Assembly (NCBI GenBank): GCA_018241685.1
Contig: JAFEDJ010000038.1
Coordinates: 1-64,000, forward strand
Reading direction: 5' to 3'
Source: Pseudomonadota bacterium
Lineage (GTDB): Bacteria; Pseudomonadota; Gammaproteobacteria; Burkholderiales; Rhodocyclaceae
Length of the DNA: 64,000 bases
Shown: positions 8,160-16,789 of the stretch, one piece after another
Layout: each line of letters opens with the position of its first letter
How positions within the stretch are numbered: the first letter of the stretch is position 1
The notes under the pieces: generated by a model
The model's input: only the letters and a program-made list of their open reading frames with translations
Databases searched by the model: none
Told to the model about the DNA's origin: nothing
Program-made: the position numbers and the translations under genes

Positions 8160-9518
8160 TTAAGCTGCTCTGTTATTGAAATTGACCACGCTCACATTTT
8201 CATCGGAAAGCAGCGTTTCGACTCGAAGCCCGAGCAAATCCCACGCCTCCCTCATCTGCTGACGCGGTTCTTGACGCTGATAAGTTCTTTTTAGCTTGCT
8301 GCTCTCAACGTGATTCAAGCAGCGCTCAATGATTTCTGAGAGTACGCCGCATTGGCCCATAATCGTTGCGGCAGTCCGTCTTAAATCGTGAGGAGTCCAA
8401 TGCCCCCCCGATAGGCAAAGAGAGCCCGTAGCTTTGCTTCTTCCCTTCATCGGGGTTTCACGCTGGCGGTCATTGATCTGTTTATTAATGCTTTTTACAC
8501 AGACAGGGCCACTCCCCTTCTTTGCGTTCCTAGAACTGGACGGCAAGACCCATTCCGAACGCCCACCACTGATTTCATAGAGAGTCTTGAAGTGCCTCAA
8601 CGCAAAAGCGGAAAGACTGACGGTGTGAGTCTTTCCGTTCTTCGAGTTCTCCGGGGGAATAGTCCATACACCTCGCTCAAGATCAACGTCAGCCCATCGA
8701 GCTTGAGTAACTTCGCCGATACGGCATGCCGTGCCCAGCATGATCCAAAGGGCCGCCTTGGTGCTATCAATCAGCTTGGCCCTTTCCATTGCTTCCCGAA
8801 GCTCCTTCAGTTCATGTTTTTCTGGGTTGGCCGGATCACATAGGGTTCGTTCCCGTGGTTCTTCCTTGCCGCCGATTTTGGCCCGCTTAGTTCCGTCAAG
8901 TGGATTCTTGGTCATCCACTCACGCTCATCACAGCAATATCTGAAGAACTGATTCAAACTCGCATGGAGCCTGTTTGCCATGACGGGGGCTCGTTTGGCT
9001 ACGTCATGTAGGATATCGGCAACCATGCTCTTAGTGAGGTCAGTCAAAGCCACGCCCTTCAGTTTGGGCAAAACATCCTTTGCAATTGCTCGCTTCAGAT
9101 ATTCCCCGCCGTCTCTGCGGTCAGTAATCTCCTTCGACTCGTACCAGCTAGAAAGAGCATCCGTGAACGTGCGCAGAGCCGCCTTTTGCGCTTCTATCTG
9201 CGCTAGCTCAGCTTTTTGCCCCGCTGCTGCCTGCTCCTTGGACAGCTTCCGTTCTTCGTTTGGGTTCTTGCCAGTTGCAAGGATGGCTGCGGCGGCGTCC
9301 CTTTGCTTCCGGATGCTTGGCAGACTTACACCCTTCTTCCACGTACCACACGTGTAATCGTGAGACTTGCCGCCGTGACGAAAGCGCCACCGGAACAAGA
9401 CACTCATGACGCCGCCCTTTCTAACGCGAACAAGGCCATGAAGACCGTCCCCGTCAGACAACTTTCGTCCGGCGTCCTCAGGTGTCAGATTTTCGAGCTC
9501 CTTGGCAGTGAGTGGCAT
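8160..9518 (-). CDS. int: P4-type tyrosine recombinase (integrase)
   Basis: This 452-residue integrase begins MPLTAKELENLTPEDAGRKL, typical of the P4/DUF4102 family. The start at 9518 is chosen over 9545 because AAGGA lies 7 nt upstream. Catalytic residues are visible: the first Arg in GTACRIGEVTQA, the H-x-x-R box in PHDLRRTAATIMGQ, and the Tyr near the end in LKRTYQRQ. A SAM-like core-binding region spans about residues 95-200. The gene lies beside attR and should cut the 48-bp tRNA-Pro repeat to integrate and excise the element. Confidence 0.95.
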   Translation of the reverse strand: MPLTAKELENLTPEDAGRKLSDGDGLHGLVRVRKGGVMSVLFRWRFRHGGKSHDYTCGTWKKGVSLPSIRKQRDAAAAILATGKNPNEERKLSKEQAAAGQKAELAQIEAQKAALRTFTDALSSWYESKEITDRRDGGEYLKRAIAKDVLPKLKGVALTDLTKSMVADILHDVAKRAPVMANRLHASLNQFFRYCCDEREWMTKNPLDGTKRAKIGGKEEPRERTLCDPANPEKHELKELREAMERAKLIDSTKAALWIMLGTACRIGEVTQARWADVDLERGVWTIPPENSKNGKTHTVSLSAFALRHFKTLYEISGGRSEWVLPSSSRNAKKGSGPVCVKSINKQINDRQRETPMKGRSKATGSLCLSGGHWTPHDLRRTAATIMGQCGVLSEIIERCLNHVESSKLKRTYQRQEPRQQMREAWDLLGLRVETLLSDENVSVVNFNNRAA

Positions 9519-9545
9519 CCGTGATTCCTTCTTATGTGTAGGCAC

Positions 9546-9714
9546 ATCGAATTGTGCCCAACAATGTGCCCAACAAACAGACTTGCTTCAAGCGGGATTC
9601 TGTTGGATGGGTATGGATGCATTATAAATCTACTGCATTGAAAATAAACAACAAAAAAACAATACTTGCGCAGTTTTTGTATGCAGGTGGTGATGTCGGG
9701 ATGTCCGTTTTAAC
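9546..9714. other. Element right-end intergenic region
   Basis: This AT-rich gap lies between the integrase start and attR. It should hold the integrase promoter and arm-type recombinase binding sites, but I see no clear repeated arm sequence by eye. Confidence 0.35.
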
Positions 9715-9762
9715 TGCATGGGGTGCAAGGGGTCGCGAGTTCGAATCCCGCCGCCCCGACCA
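9715..9762 (+). repeat. attR: orphan 3' fragment of tRNA-Pro
   Basis: Identical over 48 bp to 3606-3653, covering the 3' part of tRNA-Pro from the anticodon stem to CCA. The 5' half of a tRNA is missing here, so it is not a functional gene. It is probably the displaced original chromosomal 3' end. Confidence 0.92.
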
Positions 9763-9777
9763 TTGATTCAACAAAAA

Positions 9778-9802
9778 GCCAATCCTTCGGGATTGGCTTT
9801 TT
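9778..9802 (+). terminator. Ancestral tRNA-Pro terminator
   Basis: GCCAATCC-TTCG-GGATTGGC (9778-9797) followed by TTTTTGCTTTTT. It lies 15 bp after the CCA of the orphan tRNA fragment, where the original tRNA terminator would have been before integration. Confidence 0.88.
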
Positions 9803-9843
9803 GCTTTTTGGCGCCTTGGTGAAGGCGCCAAGCGTCTCCGGGA

Positions 9844-10992
9844 TTAAACAGACTGACTGGGCATCCCTTCATAAAGCGCCAAGTAATTCCCAATCATCGC
9901 ATCCATACTGAAGTTGGTGAGAACACGCTCTCGACCGGCCGCCCCCATCGAACGTGCCCTCGCAGGGTCATTAAAGAGCGCAGCAAAACCGCTCCCCATA
10001 GCTTGAGGATCAAGTGCAGGAACGAGTAAGCCCGTCTGCTGATCGACAACGAGTTCGGGATTGCCCCCTACTGCCGTGGCAACCACAGGCAAGCCTGACG
10101 CCATAGCCTCCAGCAGGGTGTTGGAGATCCCCTCGGCCTGGGACGGCAGCACGAAAACGTCGAGACCGCGCATGATCTCGGGAACGTCCGAACGCTCGCC
10201 CGCCATCCAAACCAGACCGTCGAGCCCCTCGCTTTTCACCAGTTCGGTAAGACTGTCAGCCAGCGGACCGTTCCCCACGAGAATCAAGCGGGCACGTTTG
10301 GCCGCCTCCTCATTCGTACGCACGAACATTCCAAAGGCGCGGACCAGCGTCGGCTGATCCTTCACGGCCTGCTGACGCCCTACAGTTCCGAACACGACGA
10401 GATCCGGGTCATTGAAGGGCGAGCCGGAGATCTCTCGCCTCGTCGAGGCAGGCACGAAACGGTCTGCATTCACTCCATTGCAAATGCGCCTGATGCGGCC
10501 AGCCTCGATACCAACCCGTTCCACAAGGTAGGACTCGATCGTCCGCGACAAGGCGATGTATCGGCTGACGAACGGGGAATAGAGCTTTCTCAACAAGCGA
10601 TACTTGCGACTCCGACCGTCCGGATCGGAATTGTCCCAGCCATGCTCCCCATGCAGGCGTAGCGGGACACCGGCCAACCAGGCCGGCACTACCATCTCGA
10701 GGGCGGCCAGGTTACGTGTGTGGACCACGGCAGGTTTGAGCTGCCGAAGCATCCGGTAGATCTTCGGGTACAACCGGAAGCCGTGACCTGAACCTTTGTT
10801 GATCGACACGAATTCCACATCGCTGCGCTGGATGCGTTGGCAGAAGGATGGCGAACAATAGGCCAGCGCGACAATCATGTGCCGAAAGCGCTCGACAGGC
10901 ATCCGGTTGATCAGGTTTACGATACCGTTCTCAAGGCCACCTACATCGAAACTGTAGACAATGTGAATTATCAGGGGGCGACTGTCGCTCAT
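9844..10992 (-). CDS. Family 4 glycosyltransferase, PEP-CTERM/exosortase-associated type
   Basis: This 382-residue GT-B glycosyltransferase begins SRPLIIHIVYSFDVGGLENG, the N-terminal pattern of the sugar transferases associated with PEP-CTERM/EpsH systems (TIGR03088-like). The C-terminal nucleotide-sugar domain carries DVFVLPSQAEGISNTLLEAM and ASGLPVVATAVGGNPELV, the GT4 E-x7-E region. It would transfer a sugar during exopolysaccharide synthesis at the cytoplasmic face. No exosortase or other EPS gene is present in the window, so the gene is isolated. Confidence 0.85.
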   Translation of the reverse strand: MSDSRPLIIHIVYSFDVGGLENGIVNLINRMPVERFRHMIVALAYCSPSFCQRIQRSDVEFVSINKGSGHGFRLYPKIYRMLRQLKPAVVHTRNLAALEMVVPAWLAGVPLRLHGEHGWDNSDPDGRSRKYRLLRKLYSPFVSRYIALSRTIESYLVERVGIEAGRIRRICNGVNADRFVPASTRREISGSPFNDPDLVVFGTVGRQQAVKDQPTLVRAFGMFVRTNEEAAKRARLILVGNGPLADSLTELVKSEGLDGLVWMAGERSDVPEIMRGLDVFVLPSQAEGISNTLLEAMASGLPVVATAVGGNPELVVDQQTGLLVPALDPQAMGSGFAALFNDPARARSMGAAGRERVLTNFSMDAMIGNYLALYEGMPSQSV

Positions 10993-11135
10993 CTTTCCAG
11001 GCTAGGGAGACTTTCCGAATCAGTCGCGGACTATAGCAGGTCTCTCGATCGCCTATTCCGGACGGATTTCCTGAAAAGGCGCAATTTGCGCTCTTGGCTG
11101 TCGGCGGCCGCCCCCTGACAACGAACACCGTAACT

Positions 11136-11732
11136 ATGATCAATCAAAAGCCCTATGCCCCTTCATGCGACCGCAACCGCGACGCCATCCTCGACATACT
11201 TCGAGTACGCTTCGCCGGCTGCCGGCAAGTTCTGGAGGTTGGCTCGGGAACGGGGCAGCACGCGATCCACTTTGCCGCCGCGCAGCCTCAATGGCTCTGG
11301 CAGACCAGCGACCGGGCCGAGAATCTGCCTGGTATCCGACAATGGCTAGCAGAGGCGGACCTGCCCAACACACCGCCGCCGCTTGAGCTCGATGTGTGCG
11401 GCACATGGCCTACCGTCCGCTTCGACGCCGTGTTCTCGGCCAACACCCTGCATATCATGAGCTGGAACAGCGTTCAGGCCTTCTTCCGGGCCCTGCCCCA
11501 GGTGCTCACGCCTGGTGCGCGCCTAACCGTCTACGGCCCCTTTAACTACGGCGGACACTTCACCAGCATCAGCAATGCCGAATTCGACACCAGCCTGAAA
11601 GCCGCACACCCCGAGCGGGGCATCCGGGATTTCGAAGCTGTCAGAGCCCTGGCGATAGAAAGTGGCTTCGAACTTGTTGCCGATGAGGCGATGCCTGCCA
11701 ACAACCGCTGCCTGAGCTGGCAGCGGCGCTGA
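11136..11732 (+). CDS. DUF938 SAM-dependent methyltransferase
   Basis: This 198-residue protein starts MINQKPYAPSCDRNRDAILD, the characteristic N-terminus of DUF938 proteins; an upstream in-frame ATG at 11094 is not preferred. The glycine-rich SAM-binding motif VLEVGSGTGQHA is at about residues 32-43, followed by an acidic strand end (LELDVCG) and FDAVFSANTLHIM. The family is a class I methyltransferase fold with unknown substrate. It is divergent from the glycosyltransferase. Confidence 0.85.
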   Translation: MINQKPYAPSCDRNRDAILDILRVRFAGCRQVLEVGSGTGQHAIHFAAAQPQWLWQTSDRAENLPGIRQWLAEADLPNTPPPLELDVCGTWPTVRFDAVFSANTLHIMSWNSVQAFFRALPQVLTPGARLTVYGPFNYGGHFTSISNAEFDTSLKAAHPERGIRDFEAVRALAIESGFELVADEAMPANNRCLSWQRR

Positions 11733-11735
11733 AAC

Positions 11736-12263
11736 TCAAGCTCGATTCAGGCCCAGCAGTCCCATCGGCCCGTTGGAGGTGTTCAGCACCACCGAAGCGA
11801 TCCCCCCGCCTTGTTGCTGCTGCACCCCGTAGATAGACAAACTTCCCGTGTCAAAGGAAAACACGTCACCCGACAGCTTGACCAGCAACTTGCCCGCGCT
11901 CGGAAACCACGCGTACGCCATGTCATTCTGACTACCGGAACTCGCCGGCGAGCCCAACTCGGCAGGCCACCAGTTGGCCGACTGGGCGAAGCCCCAGTTA
12001 TTGCCAGCCGGCACCGCTGCAGGCGGCGCCTCCCGATGCTGGGACAACTCACTGAGAAGAGATCCGACGCGCCACTTGAGCCCCTCGTTGAACATATCGC
12101 CGATCATCATCATGCCGCCGCTCATCCACTGCCCCATTCCACCCAGTTCGGGGTGGCTGAACTGGGCCTGACTGAAGCCACCAGCCTGCAGGGCCGCATA
12201 GGCAGCACGGCCGGCATCTGCGCTGAAACCGTGCCTGGCGGCAATCTCTTCGATGGTGCTCAT
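11736..12263 (-). CDS. Conserved hypothetical protein
   Basis: This 175-residue protein carries ELGGMGQWMSGGMMMIGDMF, a Met/Gly-rich segment seen in a widespread family of small uncharacterised proteobacterial proteins, then a C-terminal part ending SNGPMGLLGLNRA. There is no signal peptide and no clear transmembrane helix. GGAG upstream of the ATG supports the start. It lies 43 bp downstream of the transglutaminase on the same strand and is likely co-transcribed with it. Function is unknown. Confidence 0.65.
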   Translation of the reverse strand: MSTIEEIAARHGFSADAGRAAYAALQAGGFSQAQFSHPELGGMGQWMSGGMMMIGDMFNEGLKWRVGSLLSELSQHREAPPAAVPAGNNWGFAQSANWWPAELGSPASSGSQNDMAYAWFPSAGKLLVKLSGDVFSFDTGSLSIYGVQQQQGGGIASVVLNTSNGPMGLLGLNRA

Positions 12264-12306
12264 GGAAATCTCCTTTTGGATAGAGTGTTCTGTACGTTCC
12301 TGCGAC

Positions 12307-13212
12307 TCAGCTCAACGGTGCCAAGCGTGTACCGATCAGCACCGCGGAACCATCGTCGGTAGACAAGGCCTCAGGGCGCTTGCGTGGCAGCTCGAAGCCT
12401 CCCAGCGGGTCATGCACGGCCTCGATGGCAATCTTGGGCGACTCGGCCTGCACCGTCCCAAAGATCGTCGCAAAAGACACGTCCGCAGCATCGCGCCCTG
12501 TTCCGAAACGCATCAAGCCCATGGGAATCGCCGTGGCAGACGGGTCAAAGAGATACCAACGATCCCCCAGATAGACCTCCACATAGGCATGGAAATCACT
12601 TGGGCCCAGCGCAGGATCGGCACCGTAGTCAATACCGGCCACAAAGCGCGCCGGAATATTCAGGGCCCGACAAAGGGCGATCATCAAGTGGGCAAAATCC
12701 CTACACACGCCAACGCGCTCTCCGAGCGTATCCAGCGCGGAGGTACTGGCATTGGTGGAGTTCGACTTGAAGGTCACATGCCGACCGACCCATTCGCAAA
12801 TCGTCTTCACCCGCCCGTAGCCCGGCATCAGCATGCCGAATTCGCGCCCAGCCACATCGTACAGCCGGTCGGACTGGCAGTAGCGGCTGGGATAAAGATA
12901 AGTCAGCACGTCGGCTGGCAGGTGCGCCACAGAAACCTCCGGCACGTTCTCCGGCAAGGCGGTGTGGTGCTGCAAGTCAACCGTGGCGCTATACCGCAAG
13001 CGAAGACGTCCTGGCTCCGCCTTCAAGCGCATGTAGCGATTACCGGTTGTTGCGTCGGTATGGACCTGCGGCAGCAGGAACTGCCCGAGCTCCATCATCT
13101 CCGTCACCACCCGCTGGTAGCGCGTATGGGCGGCGTGGATATTAAAAATGAAATCACAGCCCGGCGGCGCGACTTCGTAATTCAGCTCGACAGAAAACTT
13201 GAGCCTGACCAT
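12307..13212 (-). CDS. Transglutaminase-like cysteine protease-fold protein
   Basis: This 301-residue protein has an N-terminal beta-sandwich domain of the bacterial transglutaminase N type and a C-terminal transglutaminase core. The catalytic triad is visible: Cys170 in GERVGVCRDFAHLM, His208 in SDFHAYVEVY and Asp223 in WYLFDPSA. The start MVRLKFSVELNYEVAPPG at 13212 matches relatives; the frame is open to 13308. Such genes usually accompany the circularly permuted ATP-grasp and alpha-E genes, found here at 1151-3522, suggesting one functional set split by the integrated element and other genes. Confidence 0.88.
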   Translation of the reverse strand: MVRLKFSVELNYEVAPPGCDFIFNIHAAHTRYQRVVTEMMELGQFLLPQVHTDATTGNRYMRLKAEPGRLRLRYSATVDLQHHTALPENVPEVSVAHLPADVLTYLYPSRYCQSDRLYDVAGREFGMLMPGYGRVKTICEWVGRHVTFKSNSTNASTSALDTLGERVGVCRDFAHLMIALCRALNIPARFVAGIDYGADPALGPSDFHAYVEVYLGDRWYLFDPSATAIPMGLMRFGTGRDAADVSFATIFGTVQAESPKIAIEAVHDPLGGFELPRKRPEALSTDDGSAVLIGTRLAPLS

Positions 13213-13379
13213 AAGCGCCCTCGGAAACACAGCCTTGAACGCACAAACGCGGGTCATCCGGCAGGAGAAAAATGACCATCGCTGAGGGCACGACACCACC
13301 AACGACAAGTCGGTATCCTACTCTGCGGCACTGCAGCACGCCGGACTTTCTGCAGCACCGGGGCTATGGCGCCCAGCCT

Positions 13380-14198
13380 TCAGGAGCGGTGCCGGTTCAC
13401 CTCGTCCCGTGTGGCCGATGCAACCCTGCGGGCCTGCGCCGCATAGTCCTCGCCGCTCCCCGCATATAGGATGGCCCGCGATGAGGAGATCATCAGTCCG
13501 GCACCGGCAACCGTTCGGCCGGCCTTGACGGTAGCCTCCACATCCCCCCCCTGGGCACCGATTCCGGGTACGAGCAGCGGCAGATCGCCCACGATGCGCC
13601 GAACGTCAGCCAGTTCCTGTGGAAAAGTCGCTCCGACTACCAGCGCGTTCTGGCCGTGCACGTTCCACTTGCCGGCCACCAGTTCGGCCACGTGCTGATA
13701 AAGCTTGGCACCGCCTTCCACAGTCAGACTTTGCAGATCCGACCCGCCCGGATTCGATGTGCGGCACAGCACGATCAATCCGCGCTCAGGGTATTCGAGA
13801 TAGGGCTCCACCGAATCGAAGCCCATATACGGATTCACCGTCAGCGCATCGGCCTGATAACGCTCGAAAGCCTCCCGCGCGTACTGCTGGGCAGTCGCCC
13901 CGATATCGCCACGCTTCGCATCGAGCACCACCGGCACGGCCGGATGCTTCTCATGAATGTAAGCGATCAGATCCTGCAACTGATCCTCGGCACGGGCCGC
14001 GGCAAAGTACGCGATCTGTGGCTTGAACGCACAGGCCAGATCCGCCGTCGCATCGACAATCCCCTTACAAAAGGCCAACACAGCATCGGAGCGCCCTTGA
14101 AGATGAGCCGGAAAGCGCTTTACGTCCGGGTCAAGGCCGACACAAAGCAGGGAGTCGTGACGCTGCCAGGCAGCAGCCAGTTTGGAACGGAAATCCAT
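13380..14198 (-). CDS. pyrF: Orotidine 5'-phosphate decarboxylase
   Basis: This 272-residue enzyme converts OMP to UMP, the last step of de novo pyrimidine synthesis, in the cytoplasm. The catalytic motif [16 protein letters not shown] places Asp93, Lys95 and Asp98 as the conserved D-x-K-x-x-D set. [13 protein letters not shown] near residues 18-30 identifies the longer type 2 form common in betaproteobacteria and actinobacteria. The C-terminal phosphate-binding loop is [12 protein letters not shown]. It is divergent from the porin gene. Confidence 0.95.
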   Translation of the reverse strand: MDFRSKLAAAWQRHDSLLCVGLDPDVKRFPAHLQGRSDAVLAFCKGIVDATADLACAFKPQIAYFAAARAEDQLQDLIAYIHEKHPAVPVVLDAKRGDIGATAQQYAREAFERYQADALTVNPYMGFDSVEPYLEYPERGLIVLCRTSNPGGSDLQSLTVEGGAKLYQHVAELVAGKWNVHGQNALVVGATFPQELADVRRIVGDLPLLVPGIGAQGGDVEATVKAGRTVAGAGLMISSSRAILYAGSGEDYAAQARRVASATRDEVNRHRS

Positions 14199-14642
14199 GG
14201 GCGCGCGGGCTCGACAGCCCGAAAGAGTGAAATCTGGGACGCGATTTTACCAGCGCCACCCACTTTTGCCGCAGCCCCCCGTGCCAGCCTCCGAACGTCC
14301 ATGCTGCGCTACAGCATGCTCCACCCCTGTCACGAACTGCACCAGGGCTTCCGTAACGTCACAGCAGTTTGTTCATTTATTGAACAGGACAGATGTCGCA
14401 CCCTGAACACGCCAGACATTCATTCGAAGAAAAAATACCGATAAACAACAATAACTTGAAAATTAATTCAGCTTATTTCGACCCGTTCTCGCGGGATCTG
14501 GCACAGCACTCGCACATGGGTTGTTGCTCCGTCACGGCGTGTTTCCCAACGGAAACCCGACCTCGGGAGGAACGAAGTAGCGGCGCACCATAGCCCGCGC
14601 TTCGCTGGTGACATCAACGACAAAATTCCGGAGACAATCGTT
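14199..14642. other. pyrF/porin divergent intergenic region
   Basis: This 444-bp gap must hold the porin promoter and the pyrF promoter. An inverted repeat, TGTTCA (14370-14375) and TGAACA (14381-14386), separated by 5 bp, is a possible operator. Nearby AT-rich sequence at 14430-14475 is a plausible promoter region for the porin. No coding sequence is supported. Confidence 0.45.
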
Positions 14643-15866
14643 ATGAAGAAAACCCTTCTGGCCCAATCCGTCGCCCTCGCCTGCCTGGCTGCTGCCGCTG
14701 GCGGCGCCCAAGCAGTCAGCTTCACCCAGAATGACGTGACCGTCGATATCAACGGCACGATCAACGGCTTTTACGTGAACCGCGACTCCAAGACGGAGAA
14801 CAAGGCCACGGGCGTCACCACCAAGAACCAGAACAGCGAGTTGACCAACGGTCTGCTGCCCGGCTGGATCAACTTCGTGGTCACCACCAAGGCCGGCGAC
14901 CAGGATATCAAGGCTCACTTCAGCTTCGCCCCCGGTATCAACAACAACTCCACCGTCGTTGGCCTGCCGATCGGCAACAATGCTGGCGGTGCCGGCATCA
15001 CCAACCCGTACAGCCAGATCGACACCCGTAACGTTTACTTCCAGTTCGGCAACAACGATTGGGGCACCCTCAAGTTCGGTCGTGACATCGGCCTGTTCGG
15101 CCAGAACATCATCCTGTCCGACATGACCCTGCTGGGCGTCGGCGGCACCTCGAATGCCGGTATTCCGTACAACACGACCTTCGGCATGATCGCCCACGGT
15201 TACATGTACACCGGCTTCCAGGCGCAGATCACCTACAGCACGCCGAACTACAACGGCCTGCAAGCTTCGGCCGGCATCTTCCAGCCTAGCCGTTTCGCCG
15301 GCGACCAGACCAAGACCCCTGGCTTCCAGGCCAAGGTCGATTACGACTGGAAGGGTTCCGTACCGGGCAAGGTGTGGGGTGGCCTCGTCACCCAGAGCAC
15401 CAGTTGCTCCAGCGGTGCCGTTTGCGACGGCGTCACCAACCCGAAGAGCTTCACCGCTACCGGCTATGAAGCTGGGGTGAAGGCCGGCATCAACAACTTC
15501 GAAGCAGTGGCTTACGGCTTCAAGGGTAAGGGGCTCGGCCTCTCCACCATCGGCGCCCAATTCCTCGGTGGCAGCGATGGCTTCGGCAACAAGACCGACT
15601 CCCAAGGCTACTTCCTGCAGGGCACCTACAAGCTGAACAAGACCAAGTTCGGCATCAACTGGGGCCAGAACAAGGACAAGGACGGTGCAACCGCCTCCGT
15701 CTTCGGCGGCACCGAAAACAAGAACAGCGCCTACACCCTCGGTGTGTACCACGGCCTGAACAAGTTCGTGACCCTGGTTGGCGAATTCAACCACGAGAAG
15801 ATCACCAGCTCCGCCTTCGAGACCAAGAACAACACCATCTCCGCTGGCGCGATTCTGTTCTTCTAA
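14643..15866 (+). CDS. Betaproteobacterial general porin
   Basis: This 407-residue outer-membrane protein has a signal peptide, MKKTLLAQSVALACLAAAAG, ending AQA at about residue 24. The mature part is rich in Gly, Asn and aromatic residues with alternating beta-strand patterns, includes NDWGTLKFGRDIGLFGQN (typical of the Neisseria/Omp32-type porin family), and ends with a C-terminal aromatic (GAILFF) for BAM recognition. It should form a trimeric 16-strand diffusion pore. Codon use is strongly biased to C-ending codons, as in highly expressed genes. A terminator follows at 15943. Confidence 0.93.
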   Translation: MKKTLLAQSVALACLAAAAGGAQAVSFTQNDVTVDINGTINGFYVNRDSKTENKATGVTTKNQNSELTNGLLPGWINFVVTTKAGDQDIKAHFSFAPGINNNSTVVGLPIGNNAGGAGITNPYSQIDTRNVYFQFGNNDWGTLKFGRDIGLFGQNIILSDMTLLGVGGTSNAGIPYNTTFGMIAHGYMYTGFQAQITYSTPNYNGLQASAGIFQPSRFAGDQTKTPGFQAKVDYDWKGSVPGKVWGGLVTQSTSCSSGAVCDGVTNPKSFTATGYEAGVKAGINNFEAVAYGFKGKGLGLSTIGAQFLGGSDGFGNKTDSQGYFLQGTYKLNKTKFGINWGQNKDKDGATASVFGGTENKNSAYTLGVYHGLNKFVTLVGEFNHEKITSSAFETKNNTISAGAILFF

Positions 15867-15942
15867 GCCATTCCAGGCGACGCAGTTTCGGTGGGCATCG
15901 GAAGTGCCCACCAACCAACCTGTTGTGTTTCTCCCTCCTTCA

Positions 15943-15969
15943 GGCGCCCTTCGGGGCGCCATTTTTTTT
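15943..15969 (+). terminator. Porin terminator
   Basis: GGCGCC-CTTCGG-GGCGCC (15943-15960) followed by ATTTTTTTT. It lies 77 bp after the porin stop and just before the convergent gene end at 15990. Confidence 0.9.
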
Positions 15970-15989
15970 GCAGGAAAAACGCTGTTGTC

Positions 15990-16487
15990 TCAGTCGTCGC
16001 GACCGCCGCGGCCGTGACCCCGCCCATGACCGTTGCCACGATCTCCATCGCCACGATCCTGCCAGCCACCACCACGCTCGTCCCGTCGGTCCCAACGTTC
16101 CTCGCGATGCTCATGGCGGTCTTCATGACGCTCCCGCGGACGATACTCCGGACCCGACCGGTAACGGGGTGCATAGACGTCGTTGTACCAGCGGTCCTGC
16201 ACAAAATAGACCGGGTAGCCACAGGCGTTATAACGCGCACAGTGCTTGCTCCAGTTCTTCGCATGGCCGGGCGGCACACGCAGATACAAGGGCTCCCGTA
16301 CCACTCCACGCGGGACTGGCTGGATCACCATCGGCTGCGGATACAGCAGGGCCGGACGGGGAAAGCTGCCGATATCGAGACGACCGTAGAAATTGGGATC
16401 ACCAATGCTGATGGATACCCCAACATCGGCCGCCATAGCGCCATGGGCCAGTACGCCCAGCGCCGTTGCAACAAGAATTCGTTTCAT
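15990..16487 (-). CDS. Exported hypothetical protein with His/Arg/Gly-rich tail
   Basis: This 165-residue protein has a signal peptide (MKRILVATALGVLAHGAMAA) and a Pro/Tyr-rich mature N-terminus, then two closely spaced cysteines in HCARYNACGYPVYFVQDRWY. The last 60 residues are very rich in Arg, His, Asp and Gly (HEDRHEHREERWDRRDERGG), suggesting metal or polyanion binding. Similar exported proteins with this Cys-containing core are common in betaproteobacteria, without a known function. GGAGG upstream of the ATG supports the start. Confidence 0.7.
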   Translation of the reverse strand: MKRILVATALGVLAHGAMAADVGVSISIGDPNFYGRLDIGSFPRPALLYPQPMVIQPVPRGVVREPLYLRVPPGHAKNWSKHCARYNACGYPVYFVQDRWYNDVYAPRYRSGPEYRPRERHEDRHEHREERWDRRDERGGGWQDRGDGDRGNGHGRGHGRGGRDD

Positions 16488-16690
16488 TTGATGTCCTCCT
16501 TCTCGACTTTATGGGAAACGCCGCACGCGGCCTGTAAGCGACTGTAAGCCAATAAGACAGGACATCGTGCAGGAAAACCGCACATTCACAACACGCCGGG
16601 ATGTCTGGGGGGTATGGATGACGTGGCAGCCAGCGGCAGACATCGGCTCCACAGGAGAACACACGTTGCCCTCCCTGAATATCGCGACTG

Positions 16691-16724
16691 AATCATGATT
16701 TTCTTGAGGCGGACGCCCCCGCAA
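16691..16724 (+). promoter_or_regulatory. PQQ-shared upstream element, copy 1 (pqqU-like gene)
   Basis: The 10-bp palindrome AATCATGATT begins a 21-bp block (16691-16711) that matches 24869-24889 upstream of pqqA at 20 of 21 positions. A second block, CGCCCCCGCAA (16714-16724), is identical to 24899-24909. Block 1 ends 78 bp before the receptor start codon, against 86 bp for pqqA. The conserved sequence and position point to a shared operator or activator site. Confidence 0.65.
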
Positions 16725-16789
16725 ACAGGTATCTTCGGCCCGCTTCCGGCCACCTCCCGGACCCAAAGAACATCGGAGACAAACAACAA

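Noticed and set aside
14370..14386. LexA box before the porin
   Set aside because: TGTTCA and TGAACA form an inverted repeat, but the spacing does not fit the CTGT-N8-ACAG consensus.
14532..15962. A 476-codon minus-strand frame over the porin
   Set aside because: Composition is that of an antisense shadow, and the porin has a signal peptide, family motifs and a terminator.
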